In this document: positions 41,155 to 50,664 of the stretch, piece after piece
Layout: every line of letters begins with the position of its first letter
Position numbering within the stretch: position 1 is the stretch's first letter
Assembly: GCA_963585895.1 (NCBI GenBank)
Contig: OY757939.1
Span: 32,131,649 to 32,195,648, forward strand
Direction: 5' to 3'
Length of the DNA: 64,000 bases
Source of the DNA: Sepioteuthis lessoniana
Taxonomy: Eukaryota > Mollusca > Cephalopoda > Myopsida > Loliginidae
The notes under the pieces: generated by a model
Seen by the model: the letters and a program-made list of their open reading frames with translations, nothing else
Told to the model about the DNA's origin: nothing
Database searches by the model: none
Position numbers and translations under genes: made by a program

Positions 41155-41770
41155 GAGAAATTATTTCTACCAGTTTATCAATTCACGTGTTGTCAATGGA
41201 AATTATTTTTACCGGTTTATCAATTTGTTATATCATATGCCATGGGTTTTTGCTTCGTTCCAAGTGACCCCATGTGCTTTGACAAGCTCTCACGTTGTGA
41301 TTAGTAAACAGGGTAGCACGATCAGGGCACTTGGGTACAACAGTTGCGTAACCGGAAGGAGACCACGTGATGAGAACCACGCGGTCAGATTTAGACAGAG
41401 TGCAGAGAATCGCAGTCGAGCAAGGGACACGTAGCCGATCAGAGGCGTCTTTGACGAGCTTGCAAGGGAGATACGAGCATTGACACCCCCTGGCTCCTGG
41501 AAGAAGATATGGGAAGAAGAAGTCCTCTCTCTGAGTATATGCTCCCCCACCCATCTCTCTCACACCACAGAAACATCAACCCTTTCGAGAATAAAGTGTG
41601 AGAGATATATTTTTATAAAGAAGTGTGTTCGTTCGTTCATTGAAGTTCGTAAATTATGTTTGATTATGTTTCCGCTTGTATTTGTATGTGGGTATACAAC
41701 AAATTCACATGAAGTAAATGGAAATTATTTTTACCGGTTTATCAATACACATGAAGCTAATGAAAAATCT
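41155..41770. repeat. Tandem 42-bp unit, interrupted by an LTR
   Basis: The unit GAAATTATTTTTACCGGTTT then ATCAATTCACATGAAGTAAATG occurs at about 41157, 41199 and 41722, with a partial one after. The second unit is split by the LTR-like insertion at AATT. Confidence 0.8.
41226..41701 (+). mobile_element. Solo LTR, 476 bp
   Basis: It begins TGTTATA and ends TATACAACA, is flanked by AATT on both sides (41222-41225 and 41702-41705), and splits a known tandem unit, so the empty site is visible nearby. An AATAAA signal lies at 41590. GC content is higher than the flanks. The ORFs inside (for example 41228-41563 minus) are not meaningful. The LTR-retrotransposon superfamily is not determined. Confidence 0.7.
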
Positions 41771-41774
41771 AACA

Positions 41775-42205
41775 TACAATTATTTCTAACTTTTAAAATA
41801 ATCCATGGAATTTCTAGTTATGTTAGACACTTTCTTCAATATTTCTCCTCGAACTGGAAATTCACGATCAAGGCAGATTTCAAAAAGTAAGTGTACTAAC
41901 CAATTCGAATGTTTACAAATTGAACACTATATTTTTGGAACAATTTGCCTAATCAGATCAAATGCAGCAATAGTATTAAAAAGATTTAAGATTAAATTAG
42001 AGTGTTTCAGATAAATGGTAAGAAAAAGATTCTAAGAGGGCATTTTTGAGAACTACCAGATGAATTATTAGAATTTGCTCTGGATATAGATCTTGTATAT
42101 GTTTTGTGCCAGGGTTCTTTTCTTAAAAAGGTTTTTTAAGGCATTAAATAGCCCATAAGGATTGATATGCCATTAAACAAAATGAACCAACCAACCAACC
42201 AACTA
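41775..42205. other. No gene; tail fragment at 42130-42205
   Basis: AT-rich sequence ending in an isolated A/C-type tail (GGCATTAAATAGCCCATAAG, GATTGATATGCCATTAAACA) with a CCAACCAACC run. Confidence 0.55.
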
Positions 42206-42212
42206 CTACTAC

Positions 42213-42397
42213 TACATGTGGCGCAAAGTGTATGAACGGGGCACCCAACGAGTCAAACTCACTCGTGAAGGTCTGCTAGTTTAGCTTGCTAACCATTACA
42301 CCCCCCGAGGTGTTTTTTGCTCAAAACCAAACCGTTCGTTTGTTTAAATGATTCGTAGGTTTTAAACGGATCGTATGTTAACGATCATAATAAAATG
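42213..42397. repeat. 185-bp exact duplication, copy 2
   Basis: Identical to 40121-40305. It lies directly after a CTACTACTAC run and runs directly into the 30-bp tandem repeat. Confidence 0.9.
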
Positions 42398-42455
42398 AGT
42401 ACTATCTTCATAGTACTTAAAAAATGAGTACTATCTTCATAGTACTTAAAAAAGA
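42396..42455. repeat. 30-bp palindromic unit, two copies
   Basis: GAGTACTATCTTCATAGTAC occurs twice, 30 bp apart, each with AGTACTAT...ATAGTACT inverted arms. The first copy abuts the end of the exact duplication. Confidence 0.85.
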
Positions 42456-42689
42456 TTTTTCAAATCGTGCTATGGAAGTAACTACTTTCACTAAAAAAAA
42501 AAAAACAACCAAAAAACATTTTACTCTAGACTAACGCCAGTGTGAGATAGCGCTAAAGAATAAAATCGTGTGCGTCATAAAACGGATGAGATTTATTTTT
42601 ACTTCCGTATGTATTTATCCACCCTCCACCCTGAGCAGGGTGCGACACAAGATCAGTTTTTAAGCGAAGTACAACTGTTTTGAAATAAA

Positions 42690-42880
42690 AGTTTACCTTC
42701 TAGTTCGGTTGCCACACCAAAGTTAAAGAGCCCCGTCTGCCCTACTATCTAACAACTGAATTCATGCCTTTCCCAGGGGTATTAGTGTCATGAGAAATAA
42801 ATAGCTTCGCACAGGATTTGAATGCGGGTCGTCAAGTCTATTACCTACGATGATAACCATTACGCTACGAGCGGTTTCTC
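42690..42880 (-). mobile_element. Family E tRNA-derived repeat
   Basis: The minus strand reads GCTCGTAGCGTAATGGTTAT (A box TAGCGTAATGG), then CATTCAAATCCTGTG near the B box, ATACCCCTGGGAAAGGCATG, GGTAGGGCAGACGGGG and TTTAACTTTGGTGTGG. Close to full length. Confidence 0.7.
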
Positions 42881-42959
42881 CATACATACTGATAAAAATT
42901 AAAAAAAAAAAAAGATGCGTTCCCAATATCCTGATTTGGCGCCATTGAAGAAGAGTATA

Positions 42960-43330
42960 TTCAAGATGCTTAATAAGTTGAAATTTGTTAAATAGAAAAT
43001 TCCAAAAAGAAATGGAGCGAGAAATTTTTAAAAAAATCAGTAAACCCGGAGAAATATTCGAGAAAGCCGATAAATCTAAAATATTTTATCGAATAGAAAA
43101 AAGTGAATACAGAAAAATAAATAAAGAAACCTGTCACTATCCAAGACATTTCCGAATAGTCGAGAAAATGAAATTAATTTAGAAGCTGGAGATATTGTGG
43201 CTAGACCTAAAATTGACAACGGCGTGAATAAATTTTTTTTTTAAATCCCGTTTTTTTTTACCATCAAAGACCATAAAGAAAACTTTAGAATAAAGCAGGA
43301 ATGCCGGTTTCTAAATCCCACAAAAATAGA
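42960..43330 (+). pseudogene. Penelope-like element, N-terminal RT part
   Basis: Frame 42985-43182 reads REIFKKISKPGEIFEKADKS then KIFYRIEKSEYRKINKE. After a frame change FTIKDHKENFRIKQECRFLN then PTKIDYS follows. These fit the region just before and at the first RT motifs of Penelope-type elements (the KDHK and CR..NP motifs). The fragment stops where a family A element begins at 43332. Confidence 0.65.
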
Positions 43331-43331
43331 T

Positions 43332-44395
43332 TATAGCCCAGTCGTCTGGGGCTGTAGAATACACCGACTGCATATCTGCAGAGCGGTAAGACCCCTCCAA
43401 CTAGTGTCCTGATATGACATTAAACAATCTGATGGTGAATATGGAGTACCCCTTCATTACCATTGCTCCCAGGTCCACTTTGACCGGAAATCTGATAAGG
43501 GTCCTATCTATGGGTTAAATAGAATTATTTGACATTTAAAATGTGTCCAAACGAACGACTTACGTTAAACCGAATTGTTTGAAATAGAAATGTTTGACCA
43601 TTTAACTTTGTGTAAACAAATAACTGATGTTTAACTGAATTGTTAGTAAAACATTACAATACTTGAAACTCTTTAAATGTGTTTTTAAATTTAATTATTG
43701 GTATTACATAGCAATTCTTGGAAACATTTCACTATGTGTAAATAAATGATATGTGTGAATACAATACTTTATGTTAAATAGCAATACTTGTAACAAAGGA
43801 TTAATATCGAATAGAATAATTTTGTAGGATAGCAATAATATAGAGGTAGTAGAAATAATAGTAATAATTGTGTGCGAAAAGTAAAGTTAGAGACCTTAGT
43901 CGAGGGGGACCTGAAGGCTCCCTTTACAATAGCTACTACACCAAGGTGTAGAGAAGGGCGATACTCCGTTCCCTGGATTGCTCCACTTTAGCCTTGATCC
44001 TTACCTTATAATGTGGAGTGTTAAGTAAGGCGGCATCAAGTACCATTTTTGAGTCTTTGGTATGACACAACCTGGGATTGAACCCCAGTCTCGCGGACCA
44101 TTGGCGACACTCTACTCATTAGGCCAATGGCCCGGTTTCTAACTAAATGAAAAATTAAATCTACAAACTGTGTGTGCAAACAAATGACTGATGTTAAATT
44201 GTGACTGTTAAATAGCAATACTTGAAACCATTTAACTGTGAGCAAAAAAGAGCTCAGGTTCGTTTAAGAATGTTATCGATAGAATGTGTTTACAAATCAT
44301 ATATATATTTAATATGAATAAACAGGATTTGGCATTAAATGATCTACAATGGTTGATATGCCATAAAACCAAACCAAACCAAACCAAACCAAACT
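43332..44395 (+). mobile_element. Family A element, 1.06 kb, with nested T SINE
   Basis: Head GCCCAGTCGTCTGGGGCTGT, short body, many AT-rich units (TAAACAAATAACTGATGTTT, ATACTTGAAACTCTTTAAAT), the T SINE at 43880-44135, more units, and tail GGTTGATATGCCATAAAACC with five AAACC repeats. Its 3-prime half is the reverse counterpart of 17161-17412. Confidence 0.85.
43880..44135 (-). mobile_element. Family T SINE nested in family A
   Basis: Full length on the minus strand. It has the private variants GTGTCGCC and GCCGCCTTACTTAACACTCC. It sits at the same A-element position as the SINE at 17412-17645. Confidence 0.85.
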
Positions 44396-44461
44396 ACATA
44401 ACTCTGGGAAAACAAATGATTATTATTGAATAAGAACGGGTACTTGAAACCATATAAGTAA

Positions 44462-44705
44462 AAAGTAAAGTTGGCGACCTGAAGGATCTCTTTTCAATAG
44501 CTACTACATGCGTAGGGGAGGGCCCTACTCCTTTCCCTGGATTGCTCCACTTTACCCTTGATATGTACCTTATATTGCTGAGTGTTAAGCAAGGAGGTAT
44601 CAAGTACCATTTTTAAAGTCTTTGGTATGACTAGACCTGGGATTAGAACCCAGGTCTCCCGGACCATTAGGCGAACACTCTACCCACTAAGCCAATGAGC
44701 CGTTA
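44462..44705 (-). mobile_element. Family T SINE
   Basis: Full length on the minus strand, with AGTAGGGCCCTCCCC and a deletion after CTACGCATG. It lies next to the 3-prime end of the A element. Confidence 0.85.
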
Positions 44706-44729
44706 CAAATTATTAGATTGGAAACCATG

Positions 44730-44890
44730 TTGGTTAGACTTAGAATACATCGACTGTATCTTCAGCTCAGGCTGGTTTAAAAATGTCATCGATACAAATA
44801 AAATATATAACATATATATGTATTAAGAGGATTTGGCATTAAATAACCTACAGTAGTTGATATGCCATAAAACCAACCAAACTTCAAACC
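44730..44890 (+). mobile_element. Internally deleted family A element
   Basis: A head-like start (TGTTGGTTAGACTTAGAATA then CATCGACTGTAT) jumps to the last AT-rich unit and the tail (GGATTTGGCATTAAATAACC, TTGATATGCCATAAAACC). It is only about 160 bp and keeps just the two ends. Confidence 0.7.
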
Positions 44891-45004
44891 AAAAATAGAT
44901 TAGGCACATTGGCAACGCGATCTTGGAGAAAATTTGGAACACTTTCAGAATTACACTTGAATTGAATCAATGGAAAAATACTAAAACTGCCATCCACTGG
45001 GTCC

Positions 45005-45815
45005 AGTGATAACCCAGTTTGTGGGGATTAGAATATATCGACAGTATTTCCTGCAGAGGGGTAAGATAAATCCCCCTCACACAAAAGGGGTTTCAGTTTT
45101 GGAGGTCTGGGGAGTGTGTAATAAGTTTTCATTGCTATAACTCCCAGGTTCACTCTGGCTCGAAGTGGTAGTATCTGTTGGGATTCTATCAATGAAACAA
45201 ATAGGTCTTGTCGGAAATTATTAATATTTTGTCAGGAATACTTGAAACCTTATAACTGAAAATTATTAGTATTAAGAATAGTTACTTGAAACTATATTGT
45301 TTACTAAAGATTATTAAGGGGGTGTCCTCGTGAGGTAATGGTTAAAGCGATGGACTGCGGAATCGTAGTAAGCGAGTTCGTACTCCAGTCGCTTTCGGGC
45401 AAATACCTTTGGGAAAGGTATGAACCCCCTCATCCTCCCAGCTATGGGTTAAATAGTACCACTACTGTTCTTCTAGAAGAATGGCTTTGGCATTAAATAA
45501 CCTACAAAGGTTGATATGCTATTAAACAAAGAAACCAAACCAAACCAAACCTAAGGATTATTATTAGTTACTTGAAAGGATATTACTGTGAAGAAACGAA
45601 CGACTATTATTACGTAGAAATAATAAGTTGAAACTATATAATTATTAGTTGTAGATAGGAATACTTGAAACCATAAAACTGTGGGGAATTTTTTTTTATT
45701 AGATTGGTATATTTGATATCATATGACTGTGCAAAAGACTCCTGAGAAACAACCACACAAAAATGTGAATATGAACGTACAAAACCGCGATTCCCTAACC
45801 TCTAAGTATAAAATA
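45005..45815 (+). mobile_element. Family A element with D-type 3-prime part and nested C SINE
   Basis: Head (AACCCAGTTTGTGGGGATTA...ATCGACAGTATTTCCTGCAG), body (GGCTCGAAGTGGTAGTATCT), AT-rich units, a C SINE at 45316-45548, more units, then CTCCTGAGAAACAACCACAC and CGCGATTCCCTAACCTCTAA, the D-tail sequence in reverse. The final microsatellite is lost. Confidence 0.75.
45316..45548 (+). mobile_element. Family C tRNA-derived SINE
   Basis: A-box region GAGGTAATGGTTAAAGCGAT, B-box region GCGAGTTCGTACTCC, full body, tail GGTTGATATGCTATTAAACA with AAAGAAACCAAACC. CTAAAGATTATTA before and CTAAGGATTATTA after look like a target-site duplication of about 13 bp. Confidence 0.85.
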
Positions 45816-45895
45816 AGCCTGTGGAGATCATATTAGATGTTTTTGCACCATAACTCATATAGCAATTTTTTCCGAGCCTTTTTGATTAATGTTTC

Positions 45896-46500
45896 CTAAA
45901 TCGTATTCATCTTTATACTTTGTCTACTCAACAGGTCACCGTTGCCTAACATGTGCACAGCTTCTTTAGACGTCTTATCTTCCTTGACAATTATTTTAGC
46001 TTGATCCCAAAAGGGCAAATCGTTTCCCTTTTCTTTCCATATATGGTCCGCCATACCTGACTTTTCAACTTCTCCCCGACATACTGCTTTTCGGTGTTCC
46101 TCTAGCCATACTTTTACTGTGAAGGGGCACGTCCCGCCTTTGTATACTCTACCATAACTGGATAGGATGGAGTAGGCGCATGTTGTATTCTGTTGGGCAG
46201 GGGAGGGGTTGACTCGGCAGAGATATTTTCGAAGTGTCGTACTACTGGTGAATATTGTCCTGATATCATATGGGCTGCATGTCTTTCGAATTTTTCCGAT
46301 AGGCCTTTGACATAAGGCAGACAGGCTGTAGTGAGTTTTTGGGTATCGTTTTCTCTTGTTCGATATAGATTTCTTGGAGCCGATGTTATGCTCTCTGGGT
46401 AGTTGTTGCGATGTAAATTGTCTCTTAAACACTTTATTTCCTCTTGATGCACATCACTGTCACTATTGTTCAGTGTTGTAAGCAAAGAACGGTCTCTGTC
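45896..46500 (-). pseudogene. Penelope-like element, RT C-terminal and GIY-YIG part, frameshifted
   Basis: Two overlapping minus-strand frames join to one protein region. The first (from 46485) reads IKCLRDNLHRNNYPESITSA and CLPYVKGLSEKFERHAAHMI. The second has GRVYKGGTCPFTVKVWLEEH then RKAV and KSGMADHIWKEKGNDLPFWD, ending HMLGNGDLLSRQSIKMNTI. The switch lies between about 46260 and 46190. YKGG stands where YIG is expected, so the nuclease core is damaged. Confidence 0.7.
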
Positions 46501-46504
46501 TTTC

Positions 46505-46955
46505 TATTATATGAATGGTGAAGCAGCGCACAAGTTAGGCTACAGTGACCTGTTGTGTTGATCAAGTATAGAGATGAAAACGATTTGGGAACGATTAATT
46601 AAAAAGGGTCGATTAGAAAAATGCGATATGAGCTGTGGTACAAAAACATCTAGTATGATAATGGAGATGGAGACATTAGGTTTATAAATCCCCGAAATCT
46701 ATTTACGTAGTTGAACACTTAAAAAAGTGCCTTTAAAATCCTCCTATGGAACTAGCTACCTTCAACAATTCACTAAAAATATCATTACACCAGATCAGCA
46801 CCAATATAAGATCGCACAAACGAATAAAACCGAGAGCCTCACAAAACAAATGGGACGGAAGATTTGTCTTTTCATATGTATAGTCCAGATTAAAAGTGCA
46901 GTAAGGGGTAACTTGAAGCTGAACTTTTTAAAACCTAATTTTTCTGATGCAGGTA
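46505..46955. other. No gene seen
   Basis: AT-rich. The plus-strand frame at 46727-46993 runs into a family A tail and has no recognised domain. Confidence 0.4.
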
Positions 46956-47423
46956 TCATTGGTTTGGTCTGGTTTGGTTTTATGGCATATTAACCATTGT
47001 AGGTTATTTAATGCCAAATCCATTTATATGAATATAAACAGTTCTATTTCAAACAATTCAGTTTAGCATAAGTACAGAGTTTAAATATCAAAAAACATTT
47101 CTATTTCAAATAATTCAGTTAAGCATAAGTACAATGTTTTATTTATACACAGCTAAATGTGAAAACAGTTCTATTTCAAACAATTCAGTTTAGCATAAGT
47201 ATGTAGTTTAAATGTCAAAACATTTCTATTTCAGACAATTCAGTTTAGCATAAGTACACAGTTTAGTTCTATTTGACCCATTGATAGGGCCTGCTCAAGC
47301 CAGAGTAGACTTGGGAGCGATGGAAATGAAGGGGTACTCTGCATTTCCCAAAACTACAACATTACTGAAGCCTCACCATCTGATTGTTTAGTGTCATATC
47401 AAGGACACTCGTTGGGAGGGGTC

Positions 47424-48242
47424 TGTGGGGGTTGTATGAGTATTTAGTTTGGTTATTTCAGTAGATGTGCATTCGTATTTTACGGGTATTGCTCTCTAAA
47501 TTATTTCCACCACAAATACAACACAAAACTTTAGAATCGCGTGAAAGAAATGGAATAGAACACAACGAACATTAAACAACAAACAATTTAATATGCATAT
47601 AACAGAATATGAAAACAAATAAAATACATGATGTGTAAATGGCCTTTTGGAAAATAAAGTTTGGCAAGAAGAAAATAAATTTGTTTAAAGGTGTGTGTAA
47701 GTTCATGTTAATAGAGTCCGTAAATAAGTCGTTCTTACTCACATTAAGTTCATATGGGGTTTTATGATTGTGGCGACAGCGTGTCGCGTTGATGAAAGGA
47801 AGTTTGTAGGGTTTTTCTTTTGAATGTGATTTGCGGCCATCTGTAGCTAGGTCATGAACTTTAGTTGTAGAAGAAAAGGAATTTGCCGGACAGAGTATCG
47901 GCTACTGCTTTACTGGCTTAGTGGCTTGTGGTTTAGTCTTAGTGTAAGTCAATGGCTCCCTAACTCTTTGTTATTTATACCGTAATAGTGGATCAAAGAA
48001 TCGTCCCAAAATTTTGGCGCGTAGACATTTATTGACCAATCAGATTTGTATTTTACTATTTTATTTTCGAGCCTAAATATTTTCTGTAAGTTCACTTCCG
48101 ATCCTATTTTTCTAGAATGTTCTATTCTATGTTTTTAGCTGATTGGTTGAAAAATATAAAAATGTAGCTTAAATGCTAATGCAGTTTTGATCCTAAATTT
48201 CTAGAATGTTCTTAAGTATGTAGAAAAAATGTGTATCCTATA
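47424..48242 (-). mobile_element. Solo-LTR-like insertion, 819 bp
   Basis: It interrupts family A between two copies of GGTC (47420-47423 and 48243-48246), so the limits are well defined. On the minus strand it has a TATAAATA box near 47975, a GC-rich leader after it, and ends CCCCCACA. The 5-prime end reads TATAGG rather than the usual TG. There is no ORF and no internal region, as expected for a solo LTR. The superfamily is unknown. Confidence 0.6.
47970..47990 (-). promoter_or_regulatory. TATA box of the LTR-like insertion
   Basis: On the minus strand TACGGTATAAATAACAAAG fits a strong TATA element. Its place in the middle of an 819-bp LTR-like block, with the 3-prime half beyond it, is where an LTR promoter would lie. 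No activity can be inferred. Confidence 0.45.
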
Positions 48243-48302
48243 GGTCTTACTCCTCTGCAGAGATGCAGTCGGTGTATTCTACAACCCCAGCCGACTGGGC
48301 AA

Positions 48303-48935
48303 CAGGTACCATTGGGGAACGAGAAAAGTTTTGGTAAACACATAACTTTTCTTCCATGAGGCTCCATTTTTGAGGTAGGCTGCGGTGATTCTTCCTTGTC
48401 AATCCACTGCCTTTTGCATTGAACATTATCGTAAAAGACACATTTTTCGTTACCTGTGAATCATTCTTGAGAAATGGATAATTTCTCTGTCTTGAAAGAA
48501 GAATTTTTGCTATGGATATGCAATCTTCTTTATTCTCACAAAGAATACAAAGAAACCAAATGCCCAGCTTGCTCACTTTTCCTATCTTTTGTAAGTGACA
48601 GCAGGTTGTGAACTGGAAAGTGTTGAGGTCAAATGTTAATTCTCGAGGATTTTTTGTGCCGATTGCATTTCACCAATTCTCTTTAAGCATCTTGATCGAG
48701 TTCTGATGAGCGTCCTAGTCTGGTTTCACTTCTCAATGATGTATCATATGAACGGAACTTTGAATACCAGTCTAGAAGAGGGTGGTCAGTAATGACACCT
48801 TGCTCATAATTTTTGGGGGGGCTTTTTCTGTAGTGTTTTTGTTATTCTTAAACTCCCACAACATTACTTGTCCAATATGCACTTTCAGTTCGTCCAGTTT
48901 TAGAGGTGTGAGATCATAGATTAAATAATGACGCG
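48303..48935 (-). pseudogene. Decayed mariner transposase, N-terminal two thirds
   Basis: Minus-strand frames give LLDWYSKFRSYDTSLRSETR, then RELTFDLNTFQFTTCCHLQK, IGKVSKLGIWF, and ISIAKILLSRQRNYPFLKND then SQVTKNVSFTIMF. This follows the mariner order from the DNA-binding region to the first catalytic block, where VTGDEKW of the family reads VTKNVSF after local damage. It breaks off at the family A head at 48302. Several stops and frameshifts. Confidence 0.7.
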
Positions 48936-49084
48936 CCCTCTTTTACAACTGAAATAAGAATGATTGATAAAGCACTCTTTAACCAGGTAATTTCTGATCG
49001 CGTTTAAAACATTGGAAGTTTGAAAGGCGTAGTGACACCAACTTGCTTTAAAAAAAAAACGAAATTATTTATGACTCAACTTAA

Positions 49085-49112
49085 TATATATATATATATA
49101 TATATATATAAA
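49085..49112. repeat. (TA)n microsatellite
   Basis: A short TA run; a CA run follows at 49311-49333 and a poly-T at 49373-49390. Confidence 0.9.
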
Positions 49113-49409
49113 CAGACTTCAAAGTCAAGTTAAACTATTAAGATTATTTTTCAAAGAAAGAAAAGTAATAATGTTTGAAAGAATTATTTAAAAAGATAAC
49201 TTAAATTTATAATGGATGTATCACTTAAAAAAATTCGGGTAAACCTTAATGCGCTTTTAACTTGGACTAGTACTAATAAAAATGAAACTGACAATTCTAA
49301 ATACGGTTAAACACACACACACACACACACACAAATAACGCTATTAATATGTTCTATACTGATAAGGGGGATTTTTTTTTTTTTTTTTTTGCAGAGCTGA
49401 AACTTGTGT

Positions 49410-49855
49410 TGGCATATTTTTATTGTGGAAAAAAAGCTAACGACTTTGATAAATAATGTACCAGTTTGTATCGTGATGATGGGTCGCTATTTTTAAGAAA
49501 TGGCAGACAATTCGATTGTGTCAGGAAGAATTTAATAAAGCTTTATAAAAAGAAAATACGGCTTAAATTTAGAAGTAATGTTTAATCTAAAACTGGTCAA
49601 CATTCTAGACGTTACATTCAATTTGAATAATTGTTCATGGCAACCACACAAAAATCAAACAACATACCGGTGTATATAAATTCTAATTTGGACCTTCAAC
49701 CTACAGTCAGTGAACACATAGAAATCCATTGTTCACAGGTTAGCCTCGGGGTCTCAAACACGCGGTCAGCTAATCGCATTAAGCCCGCAAACTACTTTTC
49801 TATGGTACACGACAATTTTCGTGACAGATATTTTCAAAAAATTTGGTAATTTATC
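49410..49855 (+). pseudogene. Reverse transcriptase fragment, Penelope-like
   Basis: Plus-strand frames contain SLYRDDGSLFLRN, an RT catalytic motif of the YxDD type, then CVRKNLIKLYKKK and LVNILDVTFNLNNCSWQPHK. After a frameshift comes KSNNIPVYINSNLDLQPTVS, ending in a stop near 49848. The LDVTF block followed by a KPNN-like stretch occurs in RTs linked to GIY-YIG nucleases. The element is truncated at both ends. Confidence 0.65.
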
Positions 49856-50027
49856 TCTTGCTCTTGATCGTGTATCTCCTCAGAGAAGGGTAAGGATTAG
49901 GGTTAAGGGTTGAATATACTATAATATTTCAGTTGCTTTCATTTCAAGATCAAAAGCTGAAAAGCCGAAATAATTCAATTTTAGATGCATTTAAAAACAT
50001 TCTTAACAGAAAAGTTAGTTGGCTTTT

Positions 50028-50250
50028 GGTTTTGATTTCTTCGTTTGTAATAGATCAATCTTCATAGGTTAAATCCCTAAGCCATCCTCGTAGAAGAACA
50101 GAAGTGGCGCTATTTAACCCATAATTAGGCGAATTAGGGGCTTCATACCTTTCCCGAGAGTATTGGTTCAAAAGTGAAAGCAATAGTGCGATTGGAGTTT
50201 GAACTCGTTTTCTACTATGTCGCAGTCCAGCACGTTAGCCATTACGCCTT
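50028..50250 (-). mobile_element. Family C tRNA-derived SINE
   Basis: Minus-strand order: A-box region TAATGGCTAACGTGCTGGAC, B-box region GAGTTCAAACTCCAATC, body, and a shortened tail (AAGATTGATCTATTACAAAC). Confidence 0.8.
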
Positions 50251-50285
50251 TGAAATTTAGTGAAATCTATATTGACTTATTGTGG

Positions 50286-50534
50286 TGAGGGAGGGTGTTC
50301 GCGTGGTGTGATGGTTAAAGCGATGGACTGCAGAATCGTAGTAAGCGAGTTCGTACTCCAGTCATGCTATTACGTTCACTTTCGAGCAAATACCCTTGGG
50401 AAAGGTATGAACCCCCTTATCCTCCCAGCTATGGGTTCAATAGTACCACTACTGTTCTTCTAGGAGAATGGCTTTGGTATTAAATAACCTACAAAGGTTG
50501 ATATGATATGCCATTAAACAAAGAAACCAAACCT
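50286..50534 (+). mobile_element. Family C tRNA-derived SINE
   Basis: GTGTTCGCGTGGTGTGATGG, B-box region GCGAGTTCGTACTCC, body, tail with a small internal repeat (GGTTGATATGATATGCCATT) and AAAGAAACC. Very close to the copy at 45316-45548. Confidence 0.85.
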
Positions 50535-50664
50535 ACTGTGGGTGACGAGTGATTGAGATTATAGAAAATTAACCCCCACAATAGAACAGGAAGAATTATT
50601 TGTTTCATAACGTAGAAACAAGTAGTTTTTAAAGCTCATAGTCGTTGTGGGTATTCATGGTTTG

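Larger units (their letters stand above)
46960..48302 (-). mobile_element. Family A element split by an LTR-like insertion
   Basis: Tail, AT-rich units and body run from 46960 to 47423 (GGTTTTATGGCATATTAACC; TTGACCCATTGATAGGGCC; CAAGGACACTCGTTGG). The head resumes at 48243-48302 (GGTCTTACTCCTCTGCAGAG, CAGTCGGTGTATTCTACAAC). The two parts rejoin exactly across a short duplicated GGTC(T). Confidence 0.8.

Noticed and set aside
41228-41563. 111-codon minus-strand ORF
   Set aside because: It lies inside the solo LTR, with no recognised domain and no splice or start support.
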